A DNA stretch of 64,000 nt from Pomphorhynchus laevis. Its lineage: Eukaryota > Acanthocephala > Palaeacanthocephala > Echinorhynchida > Pomphorhynchidae. Each line of letters starts with the position of its first letter. Position 1 is the stretch's first letter. The notes below the pieces were generated by a model. That model ran no database searches and was not told the DNA's origin. It saw nothing but the letters and a program-made list of their open reading frames with translations. Shown here one piece after another: positions 1 through 9,905 of the stretch. The stretch is from assembly GCA_012934845.2 (NCBI GenBank), contig WNNJ02003024.1, positions 62,001 to 126,000 of the forward strand. The letters are read 5' to 3'. Position numbers and translations under genes: made by a program.

Positions 1-1342
1 GTACATTCCATTCTGTCCCATCATCAGCAACGAATGTTGTCTGATCTTCAGGTATATTTAAAGGCAGAAAATTAATAATTTTCTGTTCCTGGGGATTTAA
101 ATAATGAGTTTCTCGATTATCTTCATCACTGTAGCCAAATATATTATTGGAAATATCATATTTAATCTGTGTTTTCGTAGAGTCAATACTTTGTCGAGAT
201 CGCAAACTATCAGGACGCTGATAATCTCCTAACACTCTCCCAAATAATGGACTGACTGGTGGAGTAACATGTCTGAGTTTAGATTTTAAGGGTTGTGTAA
301 TTTTGTTTATTGTTTCAGGAGGTCGTGGTACAACTGGCGGAATTCGTACACTTGATTGTTTAATGACATTACTTGGAAGGATATATTTATCAACGCTGTT
401 TGATGGTGATGCTACTTTTGATATCGCTGATTTAAGCTCACCAAGAACATTCTGGTAATTGCTAATTTTAGTTTTACCTTCTTTATCAAATACACTCTTT
501 AGAATCTTACTTTGATAGTCTTTTGAATCATTATCATTTTTGTCGTCTGGCACTGGCATATGTAATACATTTGATGAGCTATCGTATGCTGGTGACGGCA
601 GCGATGGCGATGGAGACTGCGACGATAGTAACGGCAATGTTGAAATTGCAAACGGAGGAGTTAATAGAGGAGATTGTTGAGGAACCTCGGTAACTGAAGG
701 TGATTGTTGAGTTTTCGTTATTGTAGGCGTTTTACCATTTGCTGATTGTTTGTTTGATTGGCGATTGCGATCGATAGGCGGAGGCTCATAATTTGACTCT
801 TTATCACTGCGATTTTTTCTTCCCATCTTGACTTTTTTACTTAGCACTTTTATTTTAATTTGCCGTTCTGATTCATTTGTACGGTTCATATAATGGCTTG
901 GCAATAGTTTGTCGGAATTCATTGAAGCCCATTTTGCACTAAGATTTACAGGCATAGTGTTTCTATACTTGACTTGATAACAGTCATGCATGTGTCTAGG
1001 ATTTCTGCATGCATTTGTTGGATTACGGCGGTTGAACGAATGCGGTGATCTATTGTTGATAATCGAATTAGAACAATTCGTACCTAATTTGCGATGAAAT
1101 AAATAATCACGGTTAATAGGTGATTTAATAGTTATCTTGGGCGTTAGTGAACAATTGTTAGCACTATCAAACGAATATACTGGATATGCTATTTTGTCGT
1201 CTCTATATTCAGTATTAATGAATGCTGATGGAGCAGAATATTGGTATTCAGTTAGTGGAAAACACTTATATTTCATCATATTTTGATCATTGTTTAAAAT
1301 TATGATTTCGAAGAAACCACTTTCCCAATTGTCTTTGTCGTG
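1..1342 (-). CDS. Partial host exon, Ser/Pro/Asn-rich protein, runs off the left edge
   Basis: Read on the minus strand, one frame stays open from 1342 to the window edge: 447 codons without a stop in AT-rich DNA, which is unlikely by chance. A TAG-type splice acceptor (GTTTAG, AG at 1344-1343) sits directly before the first codon, and the upstream frame is closed, so I take 1342 as the exon start rather than the later Met codons near 1280. The product begins HDKDNWESGFFEI, becomes basic around residues 140-165, then has a Ser/Pro/Gln-rich stretch (SSQSPSPSLPSP) and a PPVSPLFGRVLGDYQRP segment. It leaves the window at FVADDGTEWNV. No signal peptide or membrane segment is visible. I do not recognise the family. 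The composition suggests a nuclear or scaffold protein, which is inference only. The closing DDGTEW faintly recalls the stretch before PiggyBac-type transposase domains, but that is too weak to use for naming. Confidence 0.7.
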
Positions 1343-1985
1343 CTAAACATTATCGCACTTTAAATTGAGATATTTCATGATCGAATAATTTAATAAATGA
1401 TGAACTTGTTAGTTATACATACGATAGAGTGTATTGATACAATTTTTACAATACATTTATGAATTTTACAACAATTACAATATATTAACGTAAATATAAC
1501 GCATTATATTTACATTAATTATTATTTACATTTCATAAATAATTACAAATAAAAAATAATTACAAAATTTACAGTGAACAAAATCAGGATCGCAGACTAA
1601 CAGACTATAAAAATGCTCGCAGTTTAAAAATATTTTCTATTCATCCATTTCAGCAGATAAATTCATCAATACTTTATCAACAATTAACATAATGCAAATA
1701 ACTATTTGTTTACGTTTATTTACAGGCTGATTATGAAACTCAATATTTTGAGGGTTGTTGGACAATTTAAAATTAAAATAAAAGTATTATAATAATATAG
1801 AAAAGCCTTTCCCAGCAAAAAAGAAATTTAACATTTCCTTAATATTTCGATCCCTAGCCGGGAACATTTTCATGAAGAATAATCTGAAACAACAAAATAT
1901 TACAAAGCAACATGATTATAGGTATGTAACAGGAAATCATTCTGTATGCTCAAATCTAGATCTAATATTTTTATTGCCACAGCCT
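1343..1985. other. AT-rich non-coding stretch, probable intron
   Basis: No long frame on either strand. It lies directly upstream (minus sense) of the splice acceptor of the left-edge exon, so the simplest reading is intron sequence. No repeat or structured RNA was recognised. Confidence 0.45.
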
Positions 1986-1989
1986 CTAA

Positions 1990-2880
1990 AATCAGTCAGC
2001 GATTCAGATTAGGTTCTGTACATAAAATCTGAGCTTTATCGAAATCTATTTCATGTTTTGTTTCCAATGTATAATCAGCTAATGCAGAATGAGCTGATGT
2101 TGTGAGCGTCATTCTATGCTCAGCTAATCTCGTTCTGAGAGTTCGTCATGTTTGCCCAACATACGTATTGATACATTCACTACAACCTACCCTATAGACG
2201 ACATCCGTCCTATCAAGCAACGATCTTTCTGGCTTTGTAACGGCCGACACCAAGCAAAAATTGCTTCTCCTACAACAAAGCATTTTTAGCGACAAACCAG
2301 ATTGTTTAATATATCTTTTTATTTTAACTATGATGTCTTCACTTAGGCTGCCTATGATGGAATAGATAACCAATGCCTCAAAGGCTTAGGACCAATTAAG
2401 ACAGATAACGTTGAGTTGTTAAAACGTCCCCTTGTCATGTTTATGATTTTGTCTAAATTAACAGCGGGGGAACCGAGAGAAGTAAATATGGTAACAAGCG
2501 TAACTAATTCAGCGTGGAGATCAACTTCAAGGCTACAAATTCGAAAGGCTCGTAGGCAGAAGCCACGGAAAACACATAGTTTTGTAGACTTCGAATGATT
2601 GCTATCCCAACGAATACATAAACTAGTTTTAGTTTCCTGGAAAATAGTGATAAAATAGTGATTTTACGTTTAAGGTGAAAATTACATATTTACTATCATT
2701 TAAATCTAAGGCTCTCAATTTGTTTACGAAATCACTACTATTGAGCACTTTTGTGGGAATAGACATTACATGTGGTTTTACCAAACACGACAAAAACTTA
2801 CCCACACCGTAATTGTAAGCAGATTTCATAGATACAATAAAACGTAAGGGACAATCCGCTTATAGATTTTGGGCCAAACC
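1990..2880 (-). mobile_element. Penelope-like element remnant (RT pieces plus GIY-YIG endonuclease)
   Basis: Three blocks on the minus strand are in the order expected for a Penelope-like element. At 2629-2860 is a reverse-transcriptase piece with SAYNYGVGKFLS and a VNKLRALDL...FTLNVKSLF core. At about 2400-2590 is the C-terminal RT region (RAFRICSLEVDLHAELVTL, then a GSPAVNLDKII-like end). At 1990-2300 is a GIY-YIG nuclease region with VVYRVGCSECINTYVGQT followed by LRTRLAEHR and a K-H-E-I-DF-K-A-x-I-L stretch. The pairing of this RT type with a GIY-YIG domain is diagnostic of the family. The copy is broken, truncated at its 5' side and short of several hundred bases between blocks. No terminal repeats were found. 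Confidence 0.7.
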
Positions 2881-3075
2881 ATATATATAATATGTATAAA
2901 TACATATATATTTATGTATATAACATATTATATATAATATGTATATATAAATATATATGTATATAAATATAAATAAATATATATCAGGTAAATGTTCAGC
3001 CACGATCAATAATGCTATTGATCGTCTTATTAATATTAAATTAATATTAAATTAATTTAATAATTAATTTAATTA
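2880..3075. repeat. TA-rich simple sequence and TTAATT-rich tract
   Basis: Irregular runs of TATA/ATATGT from 2880 to about 2980 are followed by a tract made almost only of AATTAA/TTAATT words (3028-3110). No coding potential. Confidence 0.7.
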
Positions 3076-3117
3076 ATTAAATAATTTAATTAATTTTAAT
3101 TAATTTCATTATTATTA

Positions 3118-3144
3118 ATGGCAAGACGCGGGGCGTCTTGCCAT
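3118..3144. other. Perfect 12-bp GC-containing hairpin
   Basis: ATGGCAAGACGC and its exact reverse complement GCGTCTTGCCAT are separated by GGG. It stands out because the surrounding 200 bases are almost pure A/T. It could be the end or centre of a short foldback element. No function can be read from it. Confidence 0.6.
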
Positions 3145-3394
3145 TTCAATTTTGATCATTTAACATTGACCCCGAGCACCTTCCGTCTCTATGACCCAGT
3201 TTTATATCTTAAAGATCTGCGGCTCATTTAGATTCATATAATTTTCATGTGTATGTCGAGAAGCACACTCTTTAGTTATTTATAGCTGCATTTCTCTAAT
3301 TTTGTGCTGCATTTTTCAATATTTGACAGAATAATTCCTCGGGTTGCTAAAGCGAAATATTAAAAATGTGAAAATGGCGTTGTATATCAAACAC

Positions 3395-3900
3395 TTTCAC
3401 CCCGACAATGACCTTCTTGCTCCTAAGTTTTACCAATTAGTCTGTGCCTCAAAACTTTCCTCTATCTTCTAACATCTCCAGCTCGACTTTTTTCCACAGT
3501 TATGATAAACCAATCACTCCCTTCCTTTACACATTGAGTAAGATACCTGGGCTTCACCATTTCGGTTAGCTACGCTTCCGTATTCGGCTTAAATAAATTC
3601 AAGCAGGTCCTTAAGAAGCATGGTGAGTCATGAAATGGTGCCAACTTATGTTATTAATAGATAGTCCAGGGAGGTCTATATTTCTCATGGGATATGTCGG
3701 AATTAGCCTTCTTTAAAGAGTACGTCCCTGAAACAATTACCAAGATTTCTTAAGCACATTATGTATAGACTTCTTACCATAACGTGTTCTTATTGGACAC
3801 TACGTGTAAGTGACAGGCCCCAAAATGGCTCATATCGCTCAGTGTCACGTTGGTGTCTGCCTTGAGAGGTCAGATCCCATGAACTTTAAGAAGATTATAG
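3395..3900 (+). pseudogene. Old LINE-A fragment (end of RT and 3' region)
   Basis: The sequence is collinear with the end of the LINE-A reverse transcriptase seen at 20690-21170. It shares the segment encoding VKYLGFT(V)SVNW (here near 3540-3575, AGTAAGATACCTGGGCTTCACC). It then continues past the CGTCCCTGAAACA-like block near 3723 into the 3' region. Many substitutions and small gaps, no open frame. This is a much older copy than the others in the window. Confidence 0.6.
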
Positions 3901-4501
3901 CACATTTTGCTGCTAAGCCTCCTTAAAAATAAAATAAGTTCAATAAGTATAAGTTCAATAGGTTCATTTTATCCTTTTGCGCACATGTAATTTTTTAAAA
4001 ACATTTATTTATGCATTCATAAAGTAAGTAAGTAAACATTGATGTTGCTATAAAATTTCAAATTTTAAAAATTGATCGGTATCAGTTGTTTTAAAAAATA
4101 ATTTATTTTTAATGCAGCATTTTGTTGCTAGTGTAGATCTGAGGTGATAAAATCATTGCTGAGCTACGATATAAGTAAGTAAGGGTTTTATTAATAACTA
4201 TATAACTGATAAAAAAACTTAAGAAACAAAAACATGCAAAAGAAAACTTTAAATAGAAGCTGTTCACGACGTGTATTTTGAAATCTTCAACTTATATTCA
4301 CGGCCTCAGGTCCAGAGGGATCTGAGCCCCTCGGCCACACCAGCGCGCCGCCCTCTGACTGAACCATTCGGGGTCTCTCACACACCTAAGGGTCCAGTCA
4401 AGGCGGACTATGGTTGGTAATCTCGAGATGAGGAGCTTGAGAAACCTTAGTCTTTGTTCTGGGGGACATCCTCGTGAGAAGAAGACTAATCCCGAGATAG
4501 A

Positions 4502-5160
4502 TCAAGTACCCCAGAGGCGCACTTGGGTTATCCCATTCAATGACAGATGCTGGGTCCGTTTCAGAGCCCACCTAGCTTTCTTCAGGATACGTTTAAGTCT
4601 ATCCAGGTCAGCTTTTGCCGACCAATTCACCGTAAAGGTGAACCCCAGATATTTTACTCGATTCGTGAAGATGGGGAGTGGTTGATGCTGCAAAATGGAG
4701 GAGAGTGCAGAGAGTGCTAGTCTCTTAAGTTTCTTTTTGGTGGCAGGAACGCCATTAAAGACTACCACCTGTGATTTAGAGGAGTTTAAAATAAGATTGG
4801 ATGGGGGCAACTGGTCTTTTAATCTTAAAAAGAAACGGCTGATGTCAGAGATTACATCTTTGCACCTGCGTCCAGAGAACAAGGCTGTGGTATCATCAGC
4901 ATATACCACTAGATGTTGATCACGTTTAAAATTCTTGAATAGAACAATGGATGCAGCAAGATATAAGATAGGAGAAAGTGGGGATCCTTGAGGTACACCC
5001 GTAATAGGGTAGAACTGACGCGCATCAGGGTCGTCTTCATAGTAGAACCGCTTGGTGTACAGCAATATCTCCACCCTGTTAACAATTCTCGCAGGCAATC
5101 CGAGGGACCTGAGAGAGGAGATAACGAAGGGAATGGAGATCCGGTCAAATGCAGCTGAAA
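4502..5160 (-). pseudogene. LINE-A ORF2 fragment, RT fingers/palm to thumb
   Basis: Starts at DFSAAFDRISIPF (the first catalytic Asp region of RT), runs through GVPQGSPLSPILY and VVYADDT (the second catalytic motif), and ends with the thumb (VKYLGFTFTVNW, LKRILKKARWALKR). The frame remains open into upstream ORF1 sequence only because of the deletion. It lacks the endonuclease, so this copy could not move by itself. Near-identical segments occur at 20290-20960 and 32730-33540. Confidence 0.75.
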
Positions 5161-6269
5161 AATCTATCTTCATTTCCCTCGTTAGCCATAGCCCAGATCG
5201 AATCCTTCCGAGCAAGCTTCAGAGCGGCTATGCTCAGCGCTGACCCGTTTCGTTTCTTAGATTTTAGTGGCTTCTTAATATTGTTGGTCTTCCCAGAAGG
5301 AGGAGAACGGAAGGATTCCGCTAATTGACCCACCAATTTTTGGACCAATTTTTCAAGTTGAATCATTGATGCCTGATGCTGCATTTCAATAAGTTTAAGA
5401 ATTTCCGTATCCGGCATCCTGTCGTCTTTCTTGTTAGACGAGACAGCTTCCACGAAGCTAGTCGGTTTTGCTGTCACACCCCTGTGTCTCTTTTGATACG
5501 CTTTAAAGATTTTACACTTTTTTGACCATGCGGGGTGCTCACCACCGCAGTTTGCGCAAAATGGCTTACTTTCGCACTTCTCAGGATGTATAGCAGTTGT
5601 ACCACACACGCCGCACTTATGTGGTAAAGAACATCCAGTGGACCAATGCCCCCACTGATGACAATTGTTGCAGTGAGGGTACGTTAGTGAGTCGGTTTCG
5701 ATTATTGAAAATCTCAAATTATACCCCATAAAAGGATTGCATGTCGAAATCGATAGTTTTAGAGCTTCATCAACCGGGGCATTGCAGAACGCCACGGGAA
5801 TGGGGAAGCCTTTAATCCCTTTTATAAAGCGCACGTTAGAGATTTTGTAATCAGTTTCTAGGGCTGATATATCTTCTTCTGAAATGTATGTGGGCATATT
5901 ATTTATCTTTATTGTTGCCAGGATTGGTTTGGAAGCAATTATACCTTGTTCCGAATGCTCTTTTTTAAAGTAGTCGACGTACGACATTGCCAGATCAGGA
6001 GTGCAGAATGAGATTTTAATCTCAGATTCATAATATTTAATCGCATTGAACAATATCCTTTTTTTAAATCGATGAGCAAAGCCTCTTATAAAAACATTGA
6101 ACATGTTCTGCCTTTCCAGAGGCACCAAAAGTCTGATAATCACCAGGTTGGATAATTTTGGTACCGGGGGAAGTTCACCCTCCGGAATATATTCAAGAGA
6201 AGCTAAATCTCCACTTACCTCGTTTATTGCATTGGCAGGAACATTCATAAAAGAAGTAATATATTTCAT
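5145..6269 (-). CDS. LINE-A ORF1, gag-like protein with CCHC zinc knuckles
   Basis: A 374-codon frame. The N-terminal ~200 residues are the conserved LINE-A ORF1 domain (LPPVPKLSNL, LERQNMFNVFIRGF, KRILFNAIKYYESE). Zinc-knuckle motifs follow at about residues 205-265: CNNCHQWGHWSTGC, CGVCG and CANCGGEHPAWSKKCKIF. The HPAWSKKC form is typical of ORF1 proteins of arthropod-type Jockey/I/R1 LINEs. The C-terminal third is basic and Ser-rich. Such proteins bind the element's RNA and chaperone target-primed reverse transcription. The frame runs a few codons past the deletion junction into RT sequence read in another frame, so the last ~10 residues are not native. This is the only uninterrupted ORF1 of the family in the window; N-terminal pieces recur at 25601-25813 and 35895-36365. 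Confidence 0.75.
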   Translation of the reverse strand: MKYITSFMNVPANAINEVSGDLASLEYIPEGELPPVPKLSNLVIIRLLVPLERQNMFNVFIRGFAHRFKKRILFNAIKYYESEIKISFCTPDLAMSYVDYFKKEHSEQGIIASKPILATIKINNMPTYISEEDISALETDYKISNVRFIKGIKGFPIPVAFCNAPVDEALKLSISTCNPFMGYNLRFSIIETDSLTYPHCNNCHQWGHWSTGCSLPHKCGVCGTTAIHPEKCESKPFCANCGGEHPAWSKKCKIFKAYQKRHRGVTAKPTSFVEAVSSNKKDDRMPDTEILKLIEMQHQASMIQLEKLVQKLVGQLAESFRSPPSGKTNNIKKPLKSKKRNGSALSIAALKLARKDSIWAMANEGNEDRFFSCI

Positions 6270-6300
6270 AAAATGTTTGTTTTACTTGATATTTTTTGCC

Positions 6301-6754
6301 GCAAAATAATATACATTACAAAATTTGATACTCTTGCAATGTATGTAATTTTTCTGAAATAATGTCAGGCATATTTTATGGTCGTTTTTATTTTATCGTA
6401 AAAAGTAAAAGAACATACTGCTGATTTTTATATTTAAGATGAAACATTAACTTTCAAAATGTCCATTCAAATTTGATAGTAGCTTCTGATACGTCTGCTA
6501 TATTTTTCAGGAATAACTAAAATGCTATCATTAAATTAAAGCATTAAATATGTAATCTTGGATGATTTTATAAGATAAATAATAATTTAGTATACATAAT
6601 CTAATAATATATAATCTTATAATCTTATTAATATAATTTGAGCATTGTATACTGACATGTTAATATTAATCCGTTAACTTATATTCTCGCGTTAATATAC
6701 CATCTTACACGACAGCCATTTATTTAAAAAACGTATTTATTTATTTAAAAAAGA
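6301..6754. other. AT-rich non-coding stretch
   Basis: No frame, repeat or RNA gene recognised. Confidence 0.4.
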
Positions 6755-7170
6755 TGTCGAAGTCTGATAACATAGCAGTTCATTCTAATGACCTCTGTTC
6801 CTTAATCGAATACATCGTCTGTTATTTATTAGTCAATTTATAAAAATTGACTTTTATTTTAAATTTCAATTTTTTATTTTAACTTTATATAAATTTTATG
6901 AAATCTTATATAAAATTATTTATAATTATTTATTATCTAATAAATAATTATATATAATTAATATATAATTATTTTAATTCATTTATTTACTTTTTTAATT
7001 TTTTAATAATTAGACTCAGTAAGCTGATTTGATTCATTATTGATTATTGACTTTTGATTATTAAAAGTCAATAATTATAAATAATTATTTATAATTATTT
7101 ATAATTATAAATATATAATTATATAATTACTAATATATAATTATATAATTACTTGTTTTTCTTATAATAA
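6755..7170. repeat. Dispersed AT-rich repeat 'PA', copy 1
   Basis: Shares ordered blocks with 14690-15160 and partly with 61340-61455: CATAGCAGTTC, ATGACCTCT, then ACGTCTGTTATTTATTAGTC, AAAATTGAC, long T/A runs, and later TAGACTCAGTAAGCTGATT. Copy 2 lies between the RT and GIY-YIG parts of a Penelope-like element, so this may be a Penelope-associated terminal sequence or a short nonautonomous element. Which of these it is cannot be told from the sequence. Confidence 0.55.
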
Positions 7171-7259
7171 ATAATTATAAATCAACAAAATATTTAAAAT
7201 AAATATAAAACAAAAATTTTTTATGGATTTATTTCAATGTATTTATTTCCATTATTATT

Positions 7260-7908
7260 CTGGTTTAAAATATTATTCTGGAAAATATATATTTCATCAT
7301 TATTCTGTAATATATATATTTGGTTCAAAATCCTTTATAAATATATTTGAAACTTATGAATTAATTTAAACTTTATTTTCTAGCACGGAAGAATACAAAA
7401 TAGATCAACGTTATTTACAACGCTTTAAAATTGTAACTGATTAACTCGCAATACTCGCCTTATTTTTTTATTCACGTGGGAAAAATTTTAATATGATAAT
7501 TTAAAAATCATTGGTATAATCATTGGTATAATCATTGGTGTAATCATGGGCATAATCATGTTATATTTGCAGTACTATTAGCAATAACTTATTTTATTTT
7601 AATTTTCCCTTATACTCACGGCCTAGACAAAAGATATGTCCTTCGACTATGACTGTTTCGTTAATTCAAAAATTCAAGTTACTAGCGATTAATTTTCCAG
7701 ATAATCCATAAAAGTAGCAATGCAAGGTAATAGAACGTATTCTCCGTTGACCTTTATTGCATATCGGTATCATAATTCTGTTTAGCAATTAATAGGAACC
7801 TTGCCAGACTTTACTGCAACGTAAAGAGTCCTCGTTAATTACTACATGCCTTTTATGACAAGACGTTTAAGAATTAAAGTCGAATATCATCAACACCAGC
7901 AGATTTCC
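7260..7908. repeat. 650-bp dispersed repeat 'PB', copy 1
   Basis: Nearly identical to 11871-12532, with sharp borders at CTGGTTTAAAAT on the left and CAGCAGATTTCC on the right. It contains a short direct repeat of ATAATCATTGGT near 7515-7555. Read on the minus strand, its right end may continue the reverse-transcriptase remnant next to it (LKRLVIK-like codons), so part of it may be LINE-derived. Confidence 0.75.
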
Positions 7909-7929
7909 AATATTATTTAAATATCGGTC

Positions 7930-8165
7930 GTATTCCACCAGCTTTCTTTAAACACGCGAAAAATTTCGCTCCGCAAACCTTGGAAGCGACTTCGTCAGGC
8001 ATTTCCCCCTTAAAAAAACAGCTTTACGGCGGTATAAGTGATTGCATTAGTCGACCAGTTGCAGGTCTTCTCTATATAGCAAGAAGGCCGCGGAGGTTTG
8101 CGGGGCATAAGCCATCAGGTCCGGCTGCAGAAGAAGGCGGGAACGATTTAAGCTCAGACTGCGTT
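7930..8165 (-). pseudogene. LINE-E fragment, N-terminal reverse transcriptase
   Basis: The minus strand encodes SFPPSSAAGPDGL (the AGPDGL signature at the start of many RTs), followed by PDEVASKVCGAKFFA and LKKAGGIRPI, which match the P-x-V...GA-x-x-AL-KK-GG-IRPI block of metazoan LINEs carrying a restriction-like endonuclease. Premature stops and a frame change make it a relic. It is G/C-richer than its surroundings, consistent with an inserted element. It may belong with the C-terminal relic at 17650-18290. Confidence 0.55.
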
Positions 8166-8654
8166 GTCATAGCCGTTACAATTGAGCCCGAATAACTAAT
8201 CTATAGAGTCGCATGTAGTTTGAAGAAAAAAAACCTTATAGTTTTATATAATGTAGACGCTCTAAAGTTCAGCTAAAGTAAGTTGAATTCAAGCGTATTA
8301 CTGCTTCGTTAACGTTCAGCTAAATCAAGTTGAATTCAAGCATATTACCGCTTTGTTGTATATAATAATTATGATGTAGAGATATTCTTTGAAAAACATA
8401 TTCTAGATAGTCTTTATTTTTGAAAACATGGACTTTATTGCTGGCGTACTATTTTTGCCATTTACGGTAAAAATAGTATTAATAAAGAATTATTGGAGCT
8501 GGATCAAAGAAAGGTTAATTTTATTTGATATTTCGCTAACTTCTGTTAGCATCTTCAGAAAATTACAAGAAGATGAATAACAAAATTACTGAAGATGCTT
8601 ACAGTAGTTAGCGAATTCTCTATTAGCAAATTCAGAAAATTACAATTTGATAAA

Positions 8655-9730
8655 GAATTATTGGAGCTGGATCAAAGAAAGAAGGAAAATTTTATTTGGT
8701 ATTTCGCTAACTTCTGTTAGCATCCTCAGAAAATTTCAATTTGATAAAGAATTATTGGAGCTGGATCAAAGAAAGAAGGAAAATTTTATTTGATATTTCG
8801 CTAACCTCTGTTAGCATCTTCAGAAAATTACAATTTGGTAAAGAATTATTGGAGCTGGATCATAGAAAGGATAAAAATTTTAATTGATATTTCGCTAACT
8901 TCTGTTAGCATATTCAGAAAATTACAATTTGGTAAAGAATTATTGGAGCTGGATCAAAGAAAGGGAAATTTTATTTGATATTTCGCTAACTTCTGTTAGC
9001 ATCTTCAAAAAATTACAATTTGATAAAGAATTTTTGGGGCTGGATCAAATAAAGAAGGAAGATTTTATTTGGTATTTCGCTAACTTCTGTTAGCATCCTC
9101 AGAAAATTTCAATTTGATAAAGAATTATTGGAGCTGGATCAAAGAAAGAAGGAAAATTTTATTTGATATTTCGCTAACCTCTGTTAGCATCTTCAGAAAA
9201 TTACAATTTGGTAAAGAATTATTGGAGCTGGATCATAGAAAGGATAAAAATTTTAATTGATATTTCGCTAACTTCAGTTAGCATCTTTAGAAAATTATAA
9301 TTTGATAAAGAATTATTGGAGCTGGATCAAAGAAAGAAGGAAAATTTTATTTGATATTTCGCTAACCTCTGTTAGCATCTTCAGAAAATTACAATTTGGT
9401 AAAGAATTATTGGAGCTGGATCATAGAAAGGATAAAAATTTTAATTGATATTTCGCTAACTTCTGTTAGCATCTTCAGAAAATTACAATTTGATAAAGAA
9501 TTATTGGAGCTGGATCAAAGAAAGAAGGGAAATTTTATTTGATATTTGCCAACTCTGCATATCAGAAAATATGCTGATATTGGCATTTGCCAATATCAGC
9601 ATATTCAGAAAATTACAATTTGGTAAAGAATTATTGGAGCTGGATCATAGAAAGGATAAAAATTTTAATTTTCATTGTAAATTGAATTCAATTTTAAATT
9701 GTAAGTCAGAAAATTACAATTTTATTTTTA
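8655..9730 (+). repeat. ~93-bp tandem array derived from a MITE arm
   Basis: Units begin with TTGGAGCTGGATCA at about 8660, 8755, 8848, 8939, 9031, 9126, 9220, 9313, 9408, 9502 and 9634, after an outermost unit at 8492. Each runs on through TATTTCGCTAACTTCTGTTAGCAT, split here as TATTTCGCTAAC and TTCTGTTAGCAT, and CAGAAAATTACAATTTG. Spacing is 91-95 bp except for a longer last step. Two variants, CAAAGAAAGAAGG and CATAGAAAGGAT, alternate over much of the array (3-4, 7-8, 9-10, 11-12), giving a dimeric higher-order pattern. Short open frames inside it are by-products of the repeat. Confidence 0.85.
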
Positions 9731-9780
9731 ATTAGAAAATTACATATTCAGAAAATTAGGTAATTTTCTGAATATTTTAT

Positions 9781-9816
9781 AACTTCGGTTAGTATCTGAC
9801 GATACTAACCGAAGTT
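9781..9816. other. Perfect 16-bp hairpin
   Basis: AACTTCGGTTAGTATC, a TGAC loop, then the exact reverse complement GATACTAACCGAAGTT. It sits at the junction between the MITE array and its inverted terminal arm. A second small hairpin (TATTCAGAAAATTA/TAATTTTCTGAATA-like) lies just before it at about 9745-9775. Confidence 0.75.
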
Positions 9817-9905
9817 AGCGAAATATCAATAAAAATTTCCTCTTTTCTTTGATTCAGCTCCAATAATTCTTGATCAATAATGGATCATTATAAACTATTT
9901 AAAAT

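Larger units (their letters stand above)
4180..6300 (-). mobile_element. LINE-A copy 1 (APE-type LINE, Jockey/I-like), internally deleted
   Basis: On the minus strand this copy has an intact gag-like ORF1 (6269-5145), then immediately the middle of the reverse transcriptase, then a 3' region ending at about 4180 in an A/T-rich tail. The apurinic endonuclease and the first half of the RT are missing, about 1.5-1.9 kb compared with the full-length copy at 32514-36390. The deletion junction lies near 5155-5160. The remaining RT keeps GVPQGSPLSPILY and VVYADDT motifs. Clade assignment is by motif reading only. Confidence 0.75.
8440..9905. mobile_element. Foldback MITE with an amplified left arm
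   Basis: The outer end (near 8485) reads TTATTGGAGCTGGATCAAAG. The far end (9811-9870) is the inverted copy, GAAGTTAGCGAAATATC through TTTGATTCAGCTCCAATAA. This is the same arm structure as the compact MITEs at 16082 and 16438. Between the ends the left arm is repeated head-to-tail. An inverted arm scrap also sits at 8590-8620. The flank beyond the right end (TCAATAATGGATCA, AACTATTTAAAAT) is shared with the MITE at 16082, so the true end is near 9900. No transposase is encoded. Confidence 0.75.

Noticed and set aside
8486-9730. CRISPR-like array
   Set aside because: Repeats are ~93 bp, contiguous and without unique spacers, and match a eukaryotic MITE arm.
9490-9735. 81-codon open frame in the MITE array
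   Set aside because: It is simply the tandem repeat unit read through; composition and borders follow the repeat, not a gene.
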